Source: Cerasicoccus maritimus (GTDB lineage: Bacteria; Verrucomicrobiota; Verrucomicrobiia; Opitutales; Cerasicoccaceae). Taken from it: a stretch of DNA of 64,000 bases. Below are positions 19,109 through 27,236 of this stretch, piece by piece. Each line of letters begins with the position of its first letter. Positions within the stretch are counted from its first letter, which is position 1. Where the stretch lies: NCBI GenBank assembly GCA_031296935.1, contig JAVDPD010000002.1:243239-307238 (forward strand), given 5' to 3'. A program made the position numbers and the translations under genes. Under the pieces are notes generated by a model that saw nothing but the letters and a program-made list of their open reading frames with translations, ran no database searches and was not told the origin of the DNA.

Positions 19109-19172
19109 TTTAGGTCGCTGGAGTTTATATATATTGGGGGGCTAGTGTTGACTAGCACTCCGGCGACCTAAA
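19109..19172. repeat. Long inverted repeat at the convergent ends of the FAD oxidoreductase and LacI genes
   Basis: A 16-bp arm at 19109-19124 pairs with 19157-19172 with one mismatch (T/C, G-U in RNA). A second perfect hairpin (GCTAGT/ACTAGC, 19141-19156) is nested in the loop. The right part overlaps the last codons and the TAG stop of the LacI gene. It probably works as a two-way transcription barrier; there is no strong T-run. Confidence 0.65.
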
Positions 19173-20203
19173 TCATTTTTGCCAACATGCAGAGAGTTGC
19201 CTTCTATCCACGTGCCAGCCGTGAGCATGAGTACCGGTTCCTCCGGTTCACCTAACTCATGCGTAAAGCGCGCGCGGACCAAGAGGTCGATTGCGCACTT
19301 GGCGATGCGGGATGAGTTTTGGTAGATGCCGGAGATGTGGCCGCGTTGATTGCGCACCGCGAGTGACATAAAGCCGCATTCCTGGTGCTCGCGTGGAATA
19401 AACTGATGCCAGGGATCACAGTCGGCAATGATTACATCCGGATTCTGTTTTTTCAGCCAATCGTCAAGTCCGTCGCCACTCGGTTTGGCGGCGTGCCAGA
19501 TCCGTTTCGCTGCGTGTCCCCAAGCCAAAAATGCGGCGGTGTAGGCGCGCAGCATACGCAACTCTACATCACTGCGGACGAGGAGGCATGGCTTTTTATA
19601 ACCACGCTCATGCAAGATCTCAAGGGCCATCACCATGGCGGCATAGTGGCTGGCTTGTGCGCGGTGAAACTGTGGTTCACGCAATGAGCTACCGATGATC
19701 ACACTGCTGAGTTTTTCCCACTCTAATTCGGGCGCGCCGATCTTGACTGAAACGGGAGGCGTTAGGACGACGCCTTGAATGTTGCGCGCCTGCAGAATGC
19801 GCATGATCACGCGCGGCGTCATCTCTTCGGACAGAACGAAGTGATCCATCTTCCGCCCATGCAGTTTGGCACCTTCATTGAGGCCCTGGTAAATGTCGGA
19901 CTCAAAGCCTTGCCCGGAGTCGACGAACTTCCAGCGCTCTGGCCACCAAATCGCGGCAAATGTTTCCTGGTAGTTGATGGGGCGTCGGCTGGCAAAACTG
20001 GTCATCAATTCGCTGACCATCGTATCGGGCACGTAGCCGAGTTCGCGCGCTTTTTCCAGGATGCGCTCACGCACTTCGGGCTTAATCGAAGACTCCGGCT
20101 TGAAGGCGCGGGAAACGGTCATCCGCGAGACTCCGACTGCTTCCGCGATCTGACGGAGCGAGACTGCTTTTTTCGGGGCGGACTCTTGGGAAGTGCTCGA
20201 CAT
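19142..20203 (-). CDS. LacI family transcriptional regulator
   Basis: About 353 residues from the ATG at 20203 (an upstream ATG at 20227 is in frame). The N-terminal LacI helix-turn-helix is VSLRQIAEAVGVSRMTVSRAFK followed by the hinge ARELGYVPD. The rest is a periplasmic-binding-protein-like sensor domain (NIQGVVLTPPV, SVIIGSSL, GYKKPCLLVRSD). It is divergent from the discoidin/GH9-like gene and sits between two carbohydrate units. A TGTTACTGTCAC motif lies directly upstream of its start, the position expected for autoregulation. It is the best candidate for the factor that reads this motif at the other sites. Confidence 0.93.
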   Translation of the reverse strand: MSSTSQESAPKKAVSLRQIAEAVGVSRMTVSRAFKPESSIKPEVRERILEKARELGYVPDTMVSELMTSFASRRPINYQETFAAIWWPERWKFVDSGQGFESDIYQGLNEGAKLHGRKMDHFVLSEEMTPRVIMRILQARNIQGVVLTPPVSVKIGAPELEWEKLSSVIIGSSLREPQFHRAQASHYAAMVMALEILHERGYKKPCLLVRSDVELRMLRAYTAAFLAWGHAAKRIWHAAKPSGDGLDDWLKKQNPDVIIADCDPWHQFIPREHQECGFMSLAVRNQRGHISGIYQNSSRIAKCAIDLLVRARFTHELGEPEEPVLMLTAGTWIEGNSLHVGKNDLGRRSASQH

Positions 20204-20214
20204 GATACAAGCCT

Positions 20215-20226
20215 GTGACAGTAACA
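20215..20226 (-). promoter_or_regulatory. TGTTACTGT operator-like site at the LacI gene start
   Basis: TGTTACTGTCAC on the minus strand, 12-23 bases upstream of the LacI ATG and 109 bases before the divergent GH9-like gene, so one bound protein could control both. Confidence 0.5.
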
Positions 20227-20334
20227 CCTCGGCGGCAATTCTATTTTGAAGTCGAAGTCAGTTTCATGTTTTATGAACGCTTCTGAGCTAAGCGTTTGCC
20301 ACTATTTAGTCGCTGTTAAAGGCAGGCTAAGATT

Positions 20335-22728
20335 GTGATCTCGCTGCGAGTAAGCGCCCTAATGTTTATATTTTCTAAGTTCTTATCTATCCGCCCGAAA
20401 AATCCTCACACCCGCAACAGAATGATGCTGCTTGGGTTAGCGTATGGTTGGTTTCTGGGCGCCGGTTTGGTCAGCGCGGCGAGACCAGAGAATTTGGCGT
20501 TAAGCGCTACGGTGCGCGCGAGCTCAGTTCATCAGGATAATGTTGCCGCGCATGCAATCGACGGTAAGACAGCGGACGATTCACGCTGGGTCAGTGCATT
20601 GGATACCGGGTCTGCGGAATGGCTGGAACTGACCTTTGAACAGCCGGTACACTTGGGCGGCATTCACTTGTATAGCGGGTATCAAAACCGCGATGCGATC
20701 CCGGCCTTCGCAGTGCAATATTGGGAAGGCAGCGAGTGGGTGAGCATTCCATCGGCCGCAGTCTCGGGCAATACGTCGACTGCGCTGCGTGTGCCATTTG
20801 ATGCCGCGGTCGAGGTGACCACCGATAAGCTGCGGCTCTACATCGAGGAGGTGTCAAACCATGCGGCGCGGGTGAAGGAAATCAAAGTTTGGGCTTACAG
20901 TGCCACTGGCATTCCGCAGCTCGAAAACGCACCTCCATCGTGCGATGCGGACATCCCGAAAATCTATTTGAATCAAAGCGGTTTTAATCGCGGACAACCC
21001 AAGCGCTTCACGGCGCCGCTGGCTGAGAAGGGCACTTTATTTTGGATTACTGAAAGCGGCCAGGATGCCGTACTTTATGAAGGCACCTTGCAGGACCGCT
21101 GGGGTGACTTCAGTGACTTCGAACCAGCGGGCAATGCCGAATACGTCGTGCATGTTGGCTCCGAAGTATCCGTGCCGTTTCGCATTGGCAACTGGTGGCT
21201 GGAGCGCGTGAGTTATCAGGGTATGATCGACTTCATGGTCGATAGTCGGCACTACGTGGGCAACCACCGCGGGGTGTGCATCGGATCTTTCGGTTGGCGC
21301 GATGACCATCATTTTGGCTACGAGTTAAACTCGCTGGTGCCGATGTTGTTGTCCAACCCAGACGCTTACTTGCGCATGCCGAAGCAGGTGACTTACGAGG
21401 CCCCGAAAGACAACCGTTGGGGCGCGCTTTTGCCTTATGATCCCGAAGCACCGGACTTGGTGAAGCTCATTCATTGGGGCGCCGATGTGATCGTGACTCA
21501 GCAGCTCAAGCACATGATGTTGAAAGAGCAGCTCGCCTATTTTTTGTATGCGTGGCCGGTGCTTGAGCAGTGGCTGCCACAGCAGAATTACGACGTCGTG
21601 AAAGCCTATGCATTGAGCACGTGGACCGATGAAGATATCACGCGCACCTATCGCTACGACGAGACTCAGGAGAACCACAATTTGCTCGAAGTGAAAGAGC
21701 AGATCGGGACGACCAAAGGCGCCAATCCGCCCGGCCACAGCATCCTGCCCAACCTGCTTATGTATGCCGTTGCTTTGCGTGATGGTGACGCCGATGCCGA
21801 GCGCTTTTTTGATGTCGCCTATGCGCAAACGCAGTGGGTGATCGATGCGGTGGATTGGCATGATCCGCTGACGACCAAAGGCCAACGCATGAGCGAGCAC
21901 GTGACGATGCTTGGCCTGGCCGCAATGGCGCAATTTTATCCGGAGCGCGCACCGCGTGGCTTGCGCGCCAAGCTCAACCAGTGGGCGCGCATCATGATCG
22001 AGCGCTCCAACAATATGTGGGACTTCCGTCGCTTGTCCGACACCCAGTGGACGCCCACCGGTGAGCTGCATACGCATTGGAATGAGCCGGGCAACGTAAT
22101 GGGCTTCCCCGCTTGTGTTCTCGCGGTAATGCCCTTTGTGGATTCGCCCACGGAGCGGGCGCGCTTGAACGAAATTGCCTGGGCGCATTTCGACAACGCT
22201 TTTGGCCGCAACCCGGCAGGCCGGCATTTTTCCTATGATGCTCCGCGTGAGATCGAGGGTGTGGAGCACGGTTGGTATTCCTACCACGAGGGCGGTATCG
22301 GGCAGTTGGCCGAAGCGCGATTCGTGTTCGATGGCTCGCCGAAAAACCAGCACTACCCGTATCACCCCGAGGTCGGTGACGTGGGTTGGTCGGAAGGCTG
22401 GGTGACGTTTAACACCGCCTACAATTTAAGCCTGAGTTACTTGGCCTTATCGGAGTCGTCAATTGAGGCCAGCTACGATGGCCAAGTGTTGACGGTTCGT
22501 TTGCAAGCACCGATCAACTTTGACTACGACCTCATCGAACGCGCGCAAGTGCGTGTGCTGATGAGGGATGGTTCCGAGCAAATCATGACGGTGATTGAAG
22601 AGTCCGTGGACAGTCCGTTTCTGTCGGGGAAACTCGCACTTAAAGGTGAACCGCATTCGGTTGCCTACGGCTATGGCTACTTCGAAACGCGCTTTATACT
22701 GCCGCAGTCGGCCGCTGTTATAGATTAA
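20335..22728 (+). CDS. Exported discoidin-domain protein with GH9-like architecture
   Basis: Up to 797 residues from a GTG at 20335; ATGs at 20362 and 20422 are alternatives, the last giving a signal peptide (MMLLGLAYGWFLGAGLVSAA). Residues 50-195 are an F5/8 type C (discoidin) carbohydrate-binding domain (NLALSATVRASS, NVAAHAIDGKTADDSRWVS). Next comes an Ig-like CelD_N-type domain (PKIYLNQSGFNRGQPKRF), then an alpha/alpha barrel-like region ending in NPAGRHFSYDAPREIEGVEHG, an arrangement seen in GH9 glycosidases. Catalytic residues could not be placed with confidence. It is probably a periplasmic or surface glycan-active enzyme under LacI control. Confidence 0.75.
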   Translation: MISLRVSALMFIFSKFLSIRPKNPHTRNRMMLLGLAYGWFLGAGLVSAARPENLALSATVRASSVHQDNVAAHAIDGKTADDSRWVSALDTGSAEWLELTFEQPVHLGGIHLYSGYQNRDAIPAFAVQYWEGSEWVSIPSAAVSGNTSTALRVPFDAAVEVTTDKLRLYIEEVSNHAARVKEIKVWAYSATGIPQLENAPPSCDADIPKIYLNQSGFNRGQPKRFTAPLAEKGTLFWITESGQDAVLYEGTLQDRWGDFSDFEPAGNAEYVVHVGSEVSVPFRIGNWWLERVSYQGMIDFMVDSRHYVGNHRGVCIGSFGWRDDHHFGYELNSLVPMLLSNPDAYLRMPKQVTYEAPKDNRWGALLPYDPEAPDLVKLIHWGADVIVTQQLKHMMLKEQLAYFLYAWPVLEQWLPQQNYDVVKAYALSTWTDEDITRTYRYDETQENHNLLEVKEQIGTTKGANPPGHSILPNLLMYAVALRDGDADAERFFDVAYAQTQWVIDAVDWHDPLTTKGQRMSEHVTMLGLAAMAQFYPERAPRGLRAKLNQWARIMIERSNNMWDFRRLSDTQWTPTGELHTHWNEPGNVMGFPACVLAVMPFVDSPTERARLNEIAWAHFDNAFGRNPAGRHFSYDAPREIEGVEHGWYSYHEGGIGQLAEARFVFDGSPKNQHYPYHPEVGDVGWSEGWVTFNTAYNLSLSYLALSESSIEASYDGQVLTVRLQAPINFDYDLIERAQVRVLMRDGSEQIMTVIEESVDSPFLSGKLALKGEPHSVAYGYGYFETRFILPQSAAVID

Positions 22729-22743
22729 AAAAATCTCCCTTGG

Positions 22744-23469
22744 CTACTGTTGTGCGACGGGGGGCGCGGGCAGGAATTCTTTATACATCCGGATTTCAAT
22801 CGGGTCGATTTCATCGCCGGTGTTAAAGATGAAGATGTTCACGCGGTTGTTCGCTTTGTGAGCCCAGAGCGAGCTGTAAGCAAGGCTCCATGCATCGTTT
22901 TCATTGCGCGCAAATTTCACATCAATCGTGGTGGTTTTTTGCAGCGGAAGTTTAATGATCTGGCTGCGTTGCGTGTCGATCTGAAACAGCTGTTCGTCAA
23001 TCTTTCCAGAGATGTGGTAGTCGCTCAAATTGAAGATTTGATAACTGCCGCGTGGGAAATTATTGCGATCTCTTTTAATGGGAAAAATTTGGTAACGTTC
23101 GTTAGCGCCTTGGCCACTTTGTTTAAAGATGAGGAGCAGCTCTTTGGTGCTTTCCGGGATGTTGACTTGAGCAATGGTTTTGCGGAGGGTTGCTCCCGTA
23201 GCCGGGTCGATAACTTCGCGGAAGAAGCGCATGTTCCGTGGCCCATGGTACATTTGTGGAATTGAAAAGCCGCGCTTGTATATGCTGACGGACTCCACTT
23301 CGCCATCGGACTCGAACTTCAAATCCTTAATCACGGTGGCGTCCCAACTTAGCGTGGTGAACTGGATGGAAACATTGGGCTCTTCTTGATTGATTGGCGC
23401 TGCGCCCAGAGGATTTAATACTGTCGCCAGGGTGCAAAGCGCCAGAGTAATACGTAAAAAACGATGCAT
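22744..23469 (-). CDS. Exported hypothetical protein downstream of the PilX-like gene
   Basis: About 241 residues from the ATG at 23469 (MHRFLRITLALC, a signal peptide cleaved near LGAA). The mature protein is beta-rich with no family I recognise. It follows 18 bases after the giant PilX-like gene and is probably cotranscribed and functionally linked, for example as an assembly or surface partner. It converges with the GH9-like gene with a 15-base gap. Confidence 0.7.
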   Translation of the reverse strand: MHRFLRITLALCTLATVLNPLGAAPINQEEPNVSIQFTTLSWDATVIKDLKFESDGEVESVSIYKRGFSIPQMYHGPRNMRFFREVIDPATGATLRKTIAQVNIPESTKELLLIFKQSGQGANERYQIFPIKRDRNNFPRGSYQIFNLSDYHISGKIDEQLFQIDTQRSQIIKLPLQKTTTIDVKFARNENDAWSLAYSSLWAHKANNRVNIFIFNTGDEIDPIEIRMYKEFLPAPPVAQQ

Positions 23470-23487
23470 CTTAATGTGTAGTTTCAA

Positions 23488-26400
23488 TTAGACTTCTTCC
23501 GGGGTTAGCCACTTGAACTTTACGATCTTGAACTTGCGGCCCATCTCGCCCTCGGGGTTGTTGATATTGGCAATGGATGCCGGGTCGCCCGAGGCTGGTT
23601 CGGGAATGCGCTGCACAATGGCCTCGCAGTAGGCGGTGGCCGTGATCTCGTCCGTAAAGGGGTTGCGCACATCGCCATAAGCGCGGACGATGAAGGTGTC
23701 CGAGCGCGTGGTGAGGATCGGGCCCAATGCTTGTAATATATCGCCCTGGAGCAGGTGGCCGGGGGCACCGGCGCCCTGGTGGCCAGTAATGTCAGAGACG
23801 AATGGGTTAGCGCCTTGGGTGTCATTCACTTCCTCGGAGAGGTAGTCGTTGATCGAGCTGTTAATGTTTGTATCGGTCTTGTCGATTGCCTGTTGGAGGA
23901 GGCCGCTGAGGCGATCATCTTCCGCCGTTTCAGGCAGGTTGACCAAGCTACGATTCACGAATTCGGCCAGTGAGCCGAAGGGGCGACCACGGGCATAAAT
24001 GAGGTCTACGATTTCTTCAGCGAGGTTGGAAATCTGTGCTGGGGTTAGCTCTTGGAACCCGCGCCAGAAGTTGTCGTAGCTGGCTTCTTCGCCAGACTGG
24101 TAGGCGTCGCCGAAGGGCAGGCTCAAGCGACTGAAAAACAAGTTGCCTTCGGTCGGTGTGGAAAGCAGGGAAGCTGGATCATAAACCGGTATCTGGAGAC
24201 TGTTCATTGAGCTCAGCACGGCGGTCCATGCCTTGACTGAGGTCGAGTTGATATTGAACGGGCCGTTGATCGCGATGTACGAGGCGAGTGCGTGATAGTG
24301 ATCGATGTCATTGCGGGCTGCTGCGAAGACGCCGTCGTTGATCATCTCACCCGCGTTTTTCAGGAAGACATAGCGCTTGTTACGGTAGGTCTTGAGCTCG
24401 ATTTCCTCTTGAATCTCGGCGTCCGTTTGCGATGGATCAATCGAGGAGAAAAAGTAGCTGTCCCAAAGCTTGTCGTTGACCAGATAGGGCAAGTCATAAA
24501 CGTCGTAATCGCTGTAAACGAAGCCTTCGTTCACGGTCTGATCCAGCGGGATGCGTGGATTGGCGTAGGAGTTGCCGACGATGAGGCTTGGGTCACTGCT
24601 GTAGCGGCCTAAATTTGCGTGCTGCAAGGCGCCAATTGAAAGCAGCGGCTCCTGCGGGATGTCAAAAAGCACCACGTGGCCCTGGCCGGCGCTTTCGATG
24701 CTGTTGCCCCAGCGGCCGCTGTAGCGGTCGTCGTCGTAGGTCTGCGGGGGCAGGGGGGTGTTGAGTAGGCCCTTGTCTCCCTGGGCGGAAAAACCGCTGA
24801 GCGTGGTGTTGCCATTGCCGTTGACAAAGCCGTCCCAATTGGGGTTGGCGAGCACCGTGCGCAGGTTGTTGTCGATGCCGTTACGCAAGCCGTGCTCGCT
24901 GCGTGTGGTCTGCATGTTGAAGGCCCACGTGGCAATCTCCTCGCCCTCGTAGAGGCTGGAGAGCGCCATCGGCGGTAGCGGGTTGAACATGTTAATCGGC
25001 GTTGGGTGCAAGCTGGACGGGCTGGACTGCCAGAGCTTGGTGAACTTCTGTAAGTTATTCGTTGCGGTGTCACGCGTGTCTCCGACGAGGAGGTTCATAA
25101 AGGCGTTGTTGCCGATGTCGATGCTGGTGATTTCCACCGTGGCGGTGTGGTTGCCGTGTTCGTCCTCTTCCGGATCGATGAGGATTAGTTCTTTGGAGTC
25201 GTTGCTCACATCGTAAAGCGTGGTGTAAAGCTTGCCATTGGCAGAGTAGGTGTTGCGGAGCACATTTGGGATTTTATCGCCTGGCTTGTAGCCGCTGCCG
25301 GGGAGCCAGGCAGTCCGGCTAAGGGGCGCAAACAGGCGGGTCTCGCCGGGTAGAAAATCAATGCCATCGTCGCTGTCAGAGGTGTTCACAATGAAGCGCA
25401 TGTAGCCGCTCCCATTACTGAGTAAGCCGAGGTCCTTGAAGTTGATCTCATAATTATTGCCGCCAGCGGTCAGCGTGATGGTGGGATTGAAATGGAAGAG
25501 GAAGATGTAAACGGCGTCATTGAGTTTGACGTTGTAGGGGTTGTAGAGCCCGATCACCGGGCGCACTTCGATGCGGATCTTGTATTTGCCGGTATCGTCA
25601 TGCAGCTCGGCCTGGATGCCGAACTCCAGTTGTAGCCGGGAGAGCACGGGATGCACCGCGTTGTTGCGCTGATAAGGGTCGATGTAGGTGTAGTGCCAGA
25701 AATCATTGATCGCGCCATGCTTGTAGGGAAGGAAATCGGTACGCAGCGCAGAGTTGGCGTCCGGGAGTGCGGGCGTGACCGGCATGGAGCCCAAATTCAC
25801 ATTATTGTAGAGCGAATAGTAGCTGCGCAAGATGTCCCAGTTGGGGCCGGTGAGGCCGGTTTCCGGGTCTTCCAGATCATCGATGAAGAAGCGGTCTGCG
25901 CTGCCTTCCGCGCCAAACTCCATGGTGTAAACGCCGTTGTTTTCAAAGGCAAAGGTCAGGTCTTTTTTAAGGCCGCCGTTGCGCGTGTCGGTAAGAAGGC
26001 CGAGGCTGGAAGCCGTGAGGTCATGGAAATACTCCTTGGGCATGCTTGCGTCGTTTGTCAGCAAGGTAAGATCGGCAATGGAGAATGACTCGCCGGTGCG
26101 CTCATCTTCTTCCAGATCACTTGCCGCGAAGGTTGTGCTGAGTTGGTTGATGCCAAACTGATACGAAAGAGTGGTTGGCGAAGCGGTTTGGCTGGCGGCA
26201 GGGGTATTGTCTTCTGCATCGATGTTAAACTTTGCCTTTATGCTCTCATCGCCCACCCAGTATGCGTAGTGCCCTGTGTCGGCATGGTTGGCATTGGTGA
26301 CTAGAACCGTGGGTGCCTGGATGCGGTCATTGTCAGTAGCGACGCTGTGATTAACCAGCCATACGTAGTCGTTGGAGCTGGAGGGAATGGGCAGGTTTTC

Positions 26401-26796
26401 ATCCGGTGTTATGTAGTCGGGGTCGTCAGGCGTTAGTCCTTGATTGCCACTGATGATCCACGCGGGGGGCTGAGTGGTGTCAGTTGCGTCCCAAACACCG
26501 GTCCAATACGGGTTGGAAATGTCGGCGTCGGTAATGTCCGCCCTGGCGGTTACGCGTTGGTCATGGCCGGCATATTTTTGCAATTCACCCATGGCTACGA
26601 GGAGCGCAAGTTGGGCGTGTTGGCGGGCTTCATTTTGAATGCGATTGTTTTCCGTCGCATTGATTTCGACAGTCGTGAGGCTGACCATGCTCACGAGCAG
26701 CAATACGATGAATGACATCAGCGTCAGGGCAATGACAAGGGCAAAGCCGCCTGCTTGAGGCTGGCGTCGTAAAGATTTACTCGGGTTCTTAGACAT
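23488..26796 (-). CDS. Very large PilX-like exported protein (Verru_Chthon cassette protein A-like)
   Basis: About 1102 residues from ATG 26796. The N-terminus is a type IV pilin-like or PilX-like leader: QAGGFALVIALTLMSFIVLLL, a hydrophobic helix, then a region with conserved Glu (TTVEINATENNRIQNEARQHAQLAL). The rest is a long extracellular-type chain rich in Asn/Asp and loops. This layout matches the Verru_Chthon cassette protein A family (TIGR02600-like) known from Verrucomicrobiota. No other pilin-like genes of that cassette, secretion ATPase or prepilin peptidase are adjacent. A TGTTACTGTAAC site lies about 140 bases upstream. Confidence 0.75.
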   Translation of the reverse strand: MSKNPSKSLRRQPQAGGFALVIALTLMSFIVLLLVSMVSLTTVEINATENNRIQNEARQHAQLALLVAMGELQKYAGHDQRVTARADITDADISNPYWTGVWDATDTTQPPAWIISGNQGLTPDDPDYITPDENLPIPSSSNDYVWLVNHSVATDNDRIQAPTVLVTNANHADTGHYAYWVGDESIKAKFNIDAEDNTPAASQTASPTTLSYQFGINQLSTTFAASDLEEDERTGESFSIADLTLLTNDASMPKEYFHDLTASSLGLLTDTRNGGLKKDLTFAFENNGVYTMEFGAEGSADRFFIDDLEDPETGLTGPNWDILRSYYSLYNNVNLGSMPVTPALPDANSALRTDFLPYKHGAINDFWHYTYIDPYQRNNAVHPVLSRLQLEFGIQAELHDDTGKYKIRIEVRPVIGLYNPYNVKLNDAVYIFLFHFNPTITLTAGGNNYEINFKDLGLLSNGSGYMRFIVNTSDSDDGIDFLPGETRLFAPLSRTAWLPGSGYKPGDKIPNVLRNTYSANGKLYTTLYDVSNDSKELILIDPEEDEHGNHTATVEITSIDIGNNAFMNLLVGDTRDTATNNLQKFTKLWQSSPSSLHPTPINMFNPLPPMALSSLYEGEEIATWAFNMQTTRSEHGLRNGIDNNLRTVLANPNWDGFVNGNGNTTLSGFSAQGDKGLLNTPLPPQTYDDDRYSGRWGNSIESAGQGHVVLFDIPQEPLLSIGALQHANLGRYSSDPSLIVGNSYANPRIPLDQTVNEGFVYSDYDVYDLPYLVNDKLWDSYFFSSIDPSQTDAEIQEEIELKTYRNKRYVFLKNAGEMINDGVFAAARNDIDHYHALASYIAINGPFNINSTSVKAWTAVLSSMNSLQIPVYDPASLLSTPTEGNLFFSRLSLPFGDAYQSGEEASYDNFWRGFQELTPAQISNLAEEIVDLIYARGRPFGSLAEFVNRSLVNLPETAEDDRLSGLLQQAIDKTDTNINSSINDYLSEEVNDTQGANPFVSDITGHQGAGAPGHLLQGDILQALGPILTTRSDTFIVRAYGDVRNPFTDEITATAYCEAIVQRIPEPASGDPASIANINNPEGEMGRKFKIVKFKWLTPEEV

Positions 26797-27236
26797 GGGT
26801 GGATTCGATACTGGGGGATTATAGAGGAGGGGGCTGTGAGTCCGCTTGAGTCGTTTGCCGTGACTCACTTTCGAGGGGATGTGTAAGGTTTGAATGTAGA
26901 TCTAGCAGGAGCACATGGAAAGTATGCCTGCATTGTTACTGTAACTTGATTTGCGCTGATCACCTGGGAATATTTTCCTTATCCACGCTCATAAACTTCG
27001 GTTAAGTGAATGTGTGCTAAGCTACTTGGATTCAACCGACGCTGGGCCGATTCATTGACAATTGCCTGCACCGTTTCAGTGGTTTCCCAAAAAAATACAG
27101 TCGCTACATGTACGAAAGCATTTCGACCTTTCTTATAGTGCTTGCCGCAGCTTATCAGGCCCACTGGGTGTATCGCCATGCAGGTGGTGGCTTGGGAGGC
27201 CCCTGCAATAATCCGCCAAGTTAGATGAAATGTGCT
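26797..27236. other. Intergenic region upstream of the PilX-like gene
   Basis: About 440 bases. It contains the TGTTACTGTAAC palindrome at 26934-26945. The minus-strand open frame 26979-27179 has no family likeness and I do not call it. Confidence 0.5.
26934..26945 (+). promoter_or_regulatory. TGTTACTGTAAC operator-like palindrome
   Basis: The most symmetrical of the four sites (GTTAC-T-GTAAC). It lies upstream of the PilX-like gene on the minus strand. Confidence 0.5.

Noticed and set aside
26979-27179. 66-codon minus-strand frame upstream of the PilX-like gene
   Set aside because: No family, no start signal, in a region better explained as control DNA.
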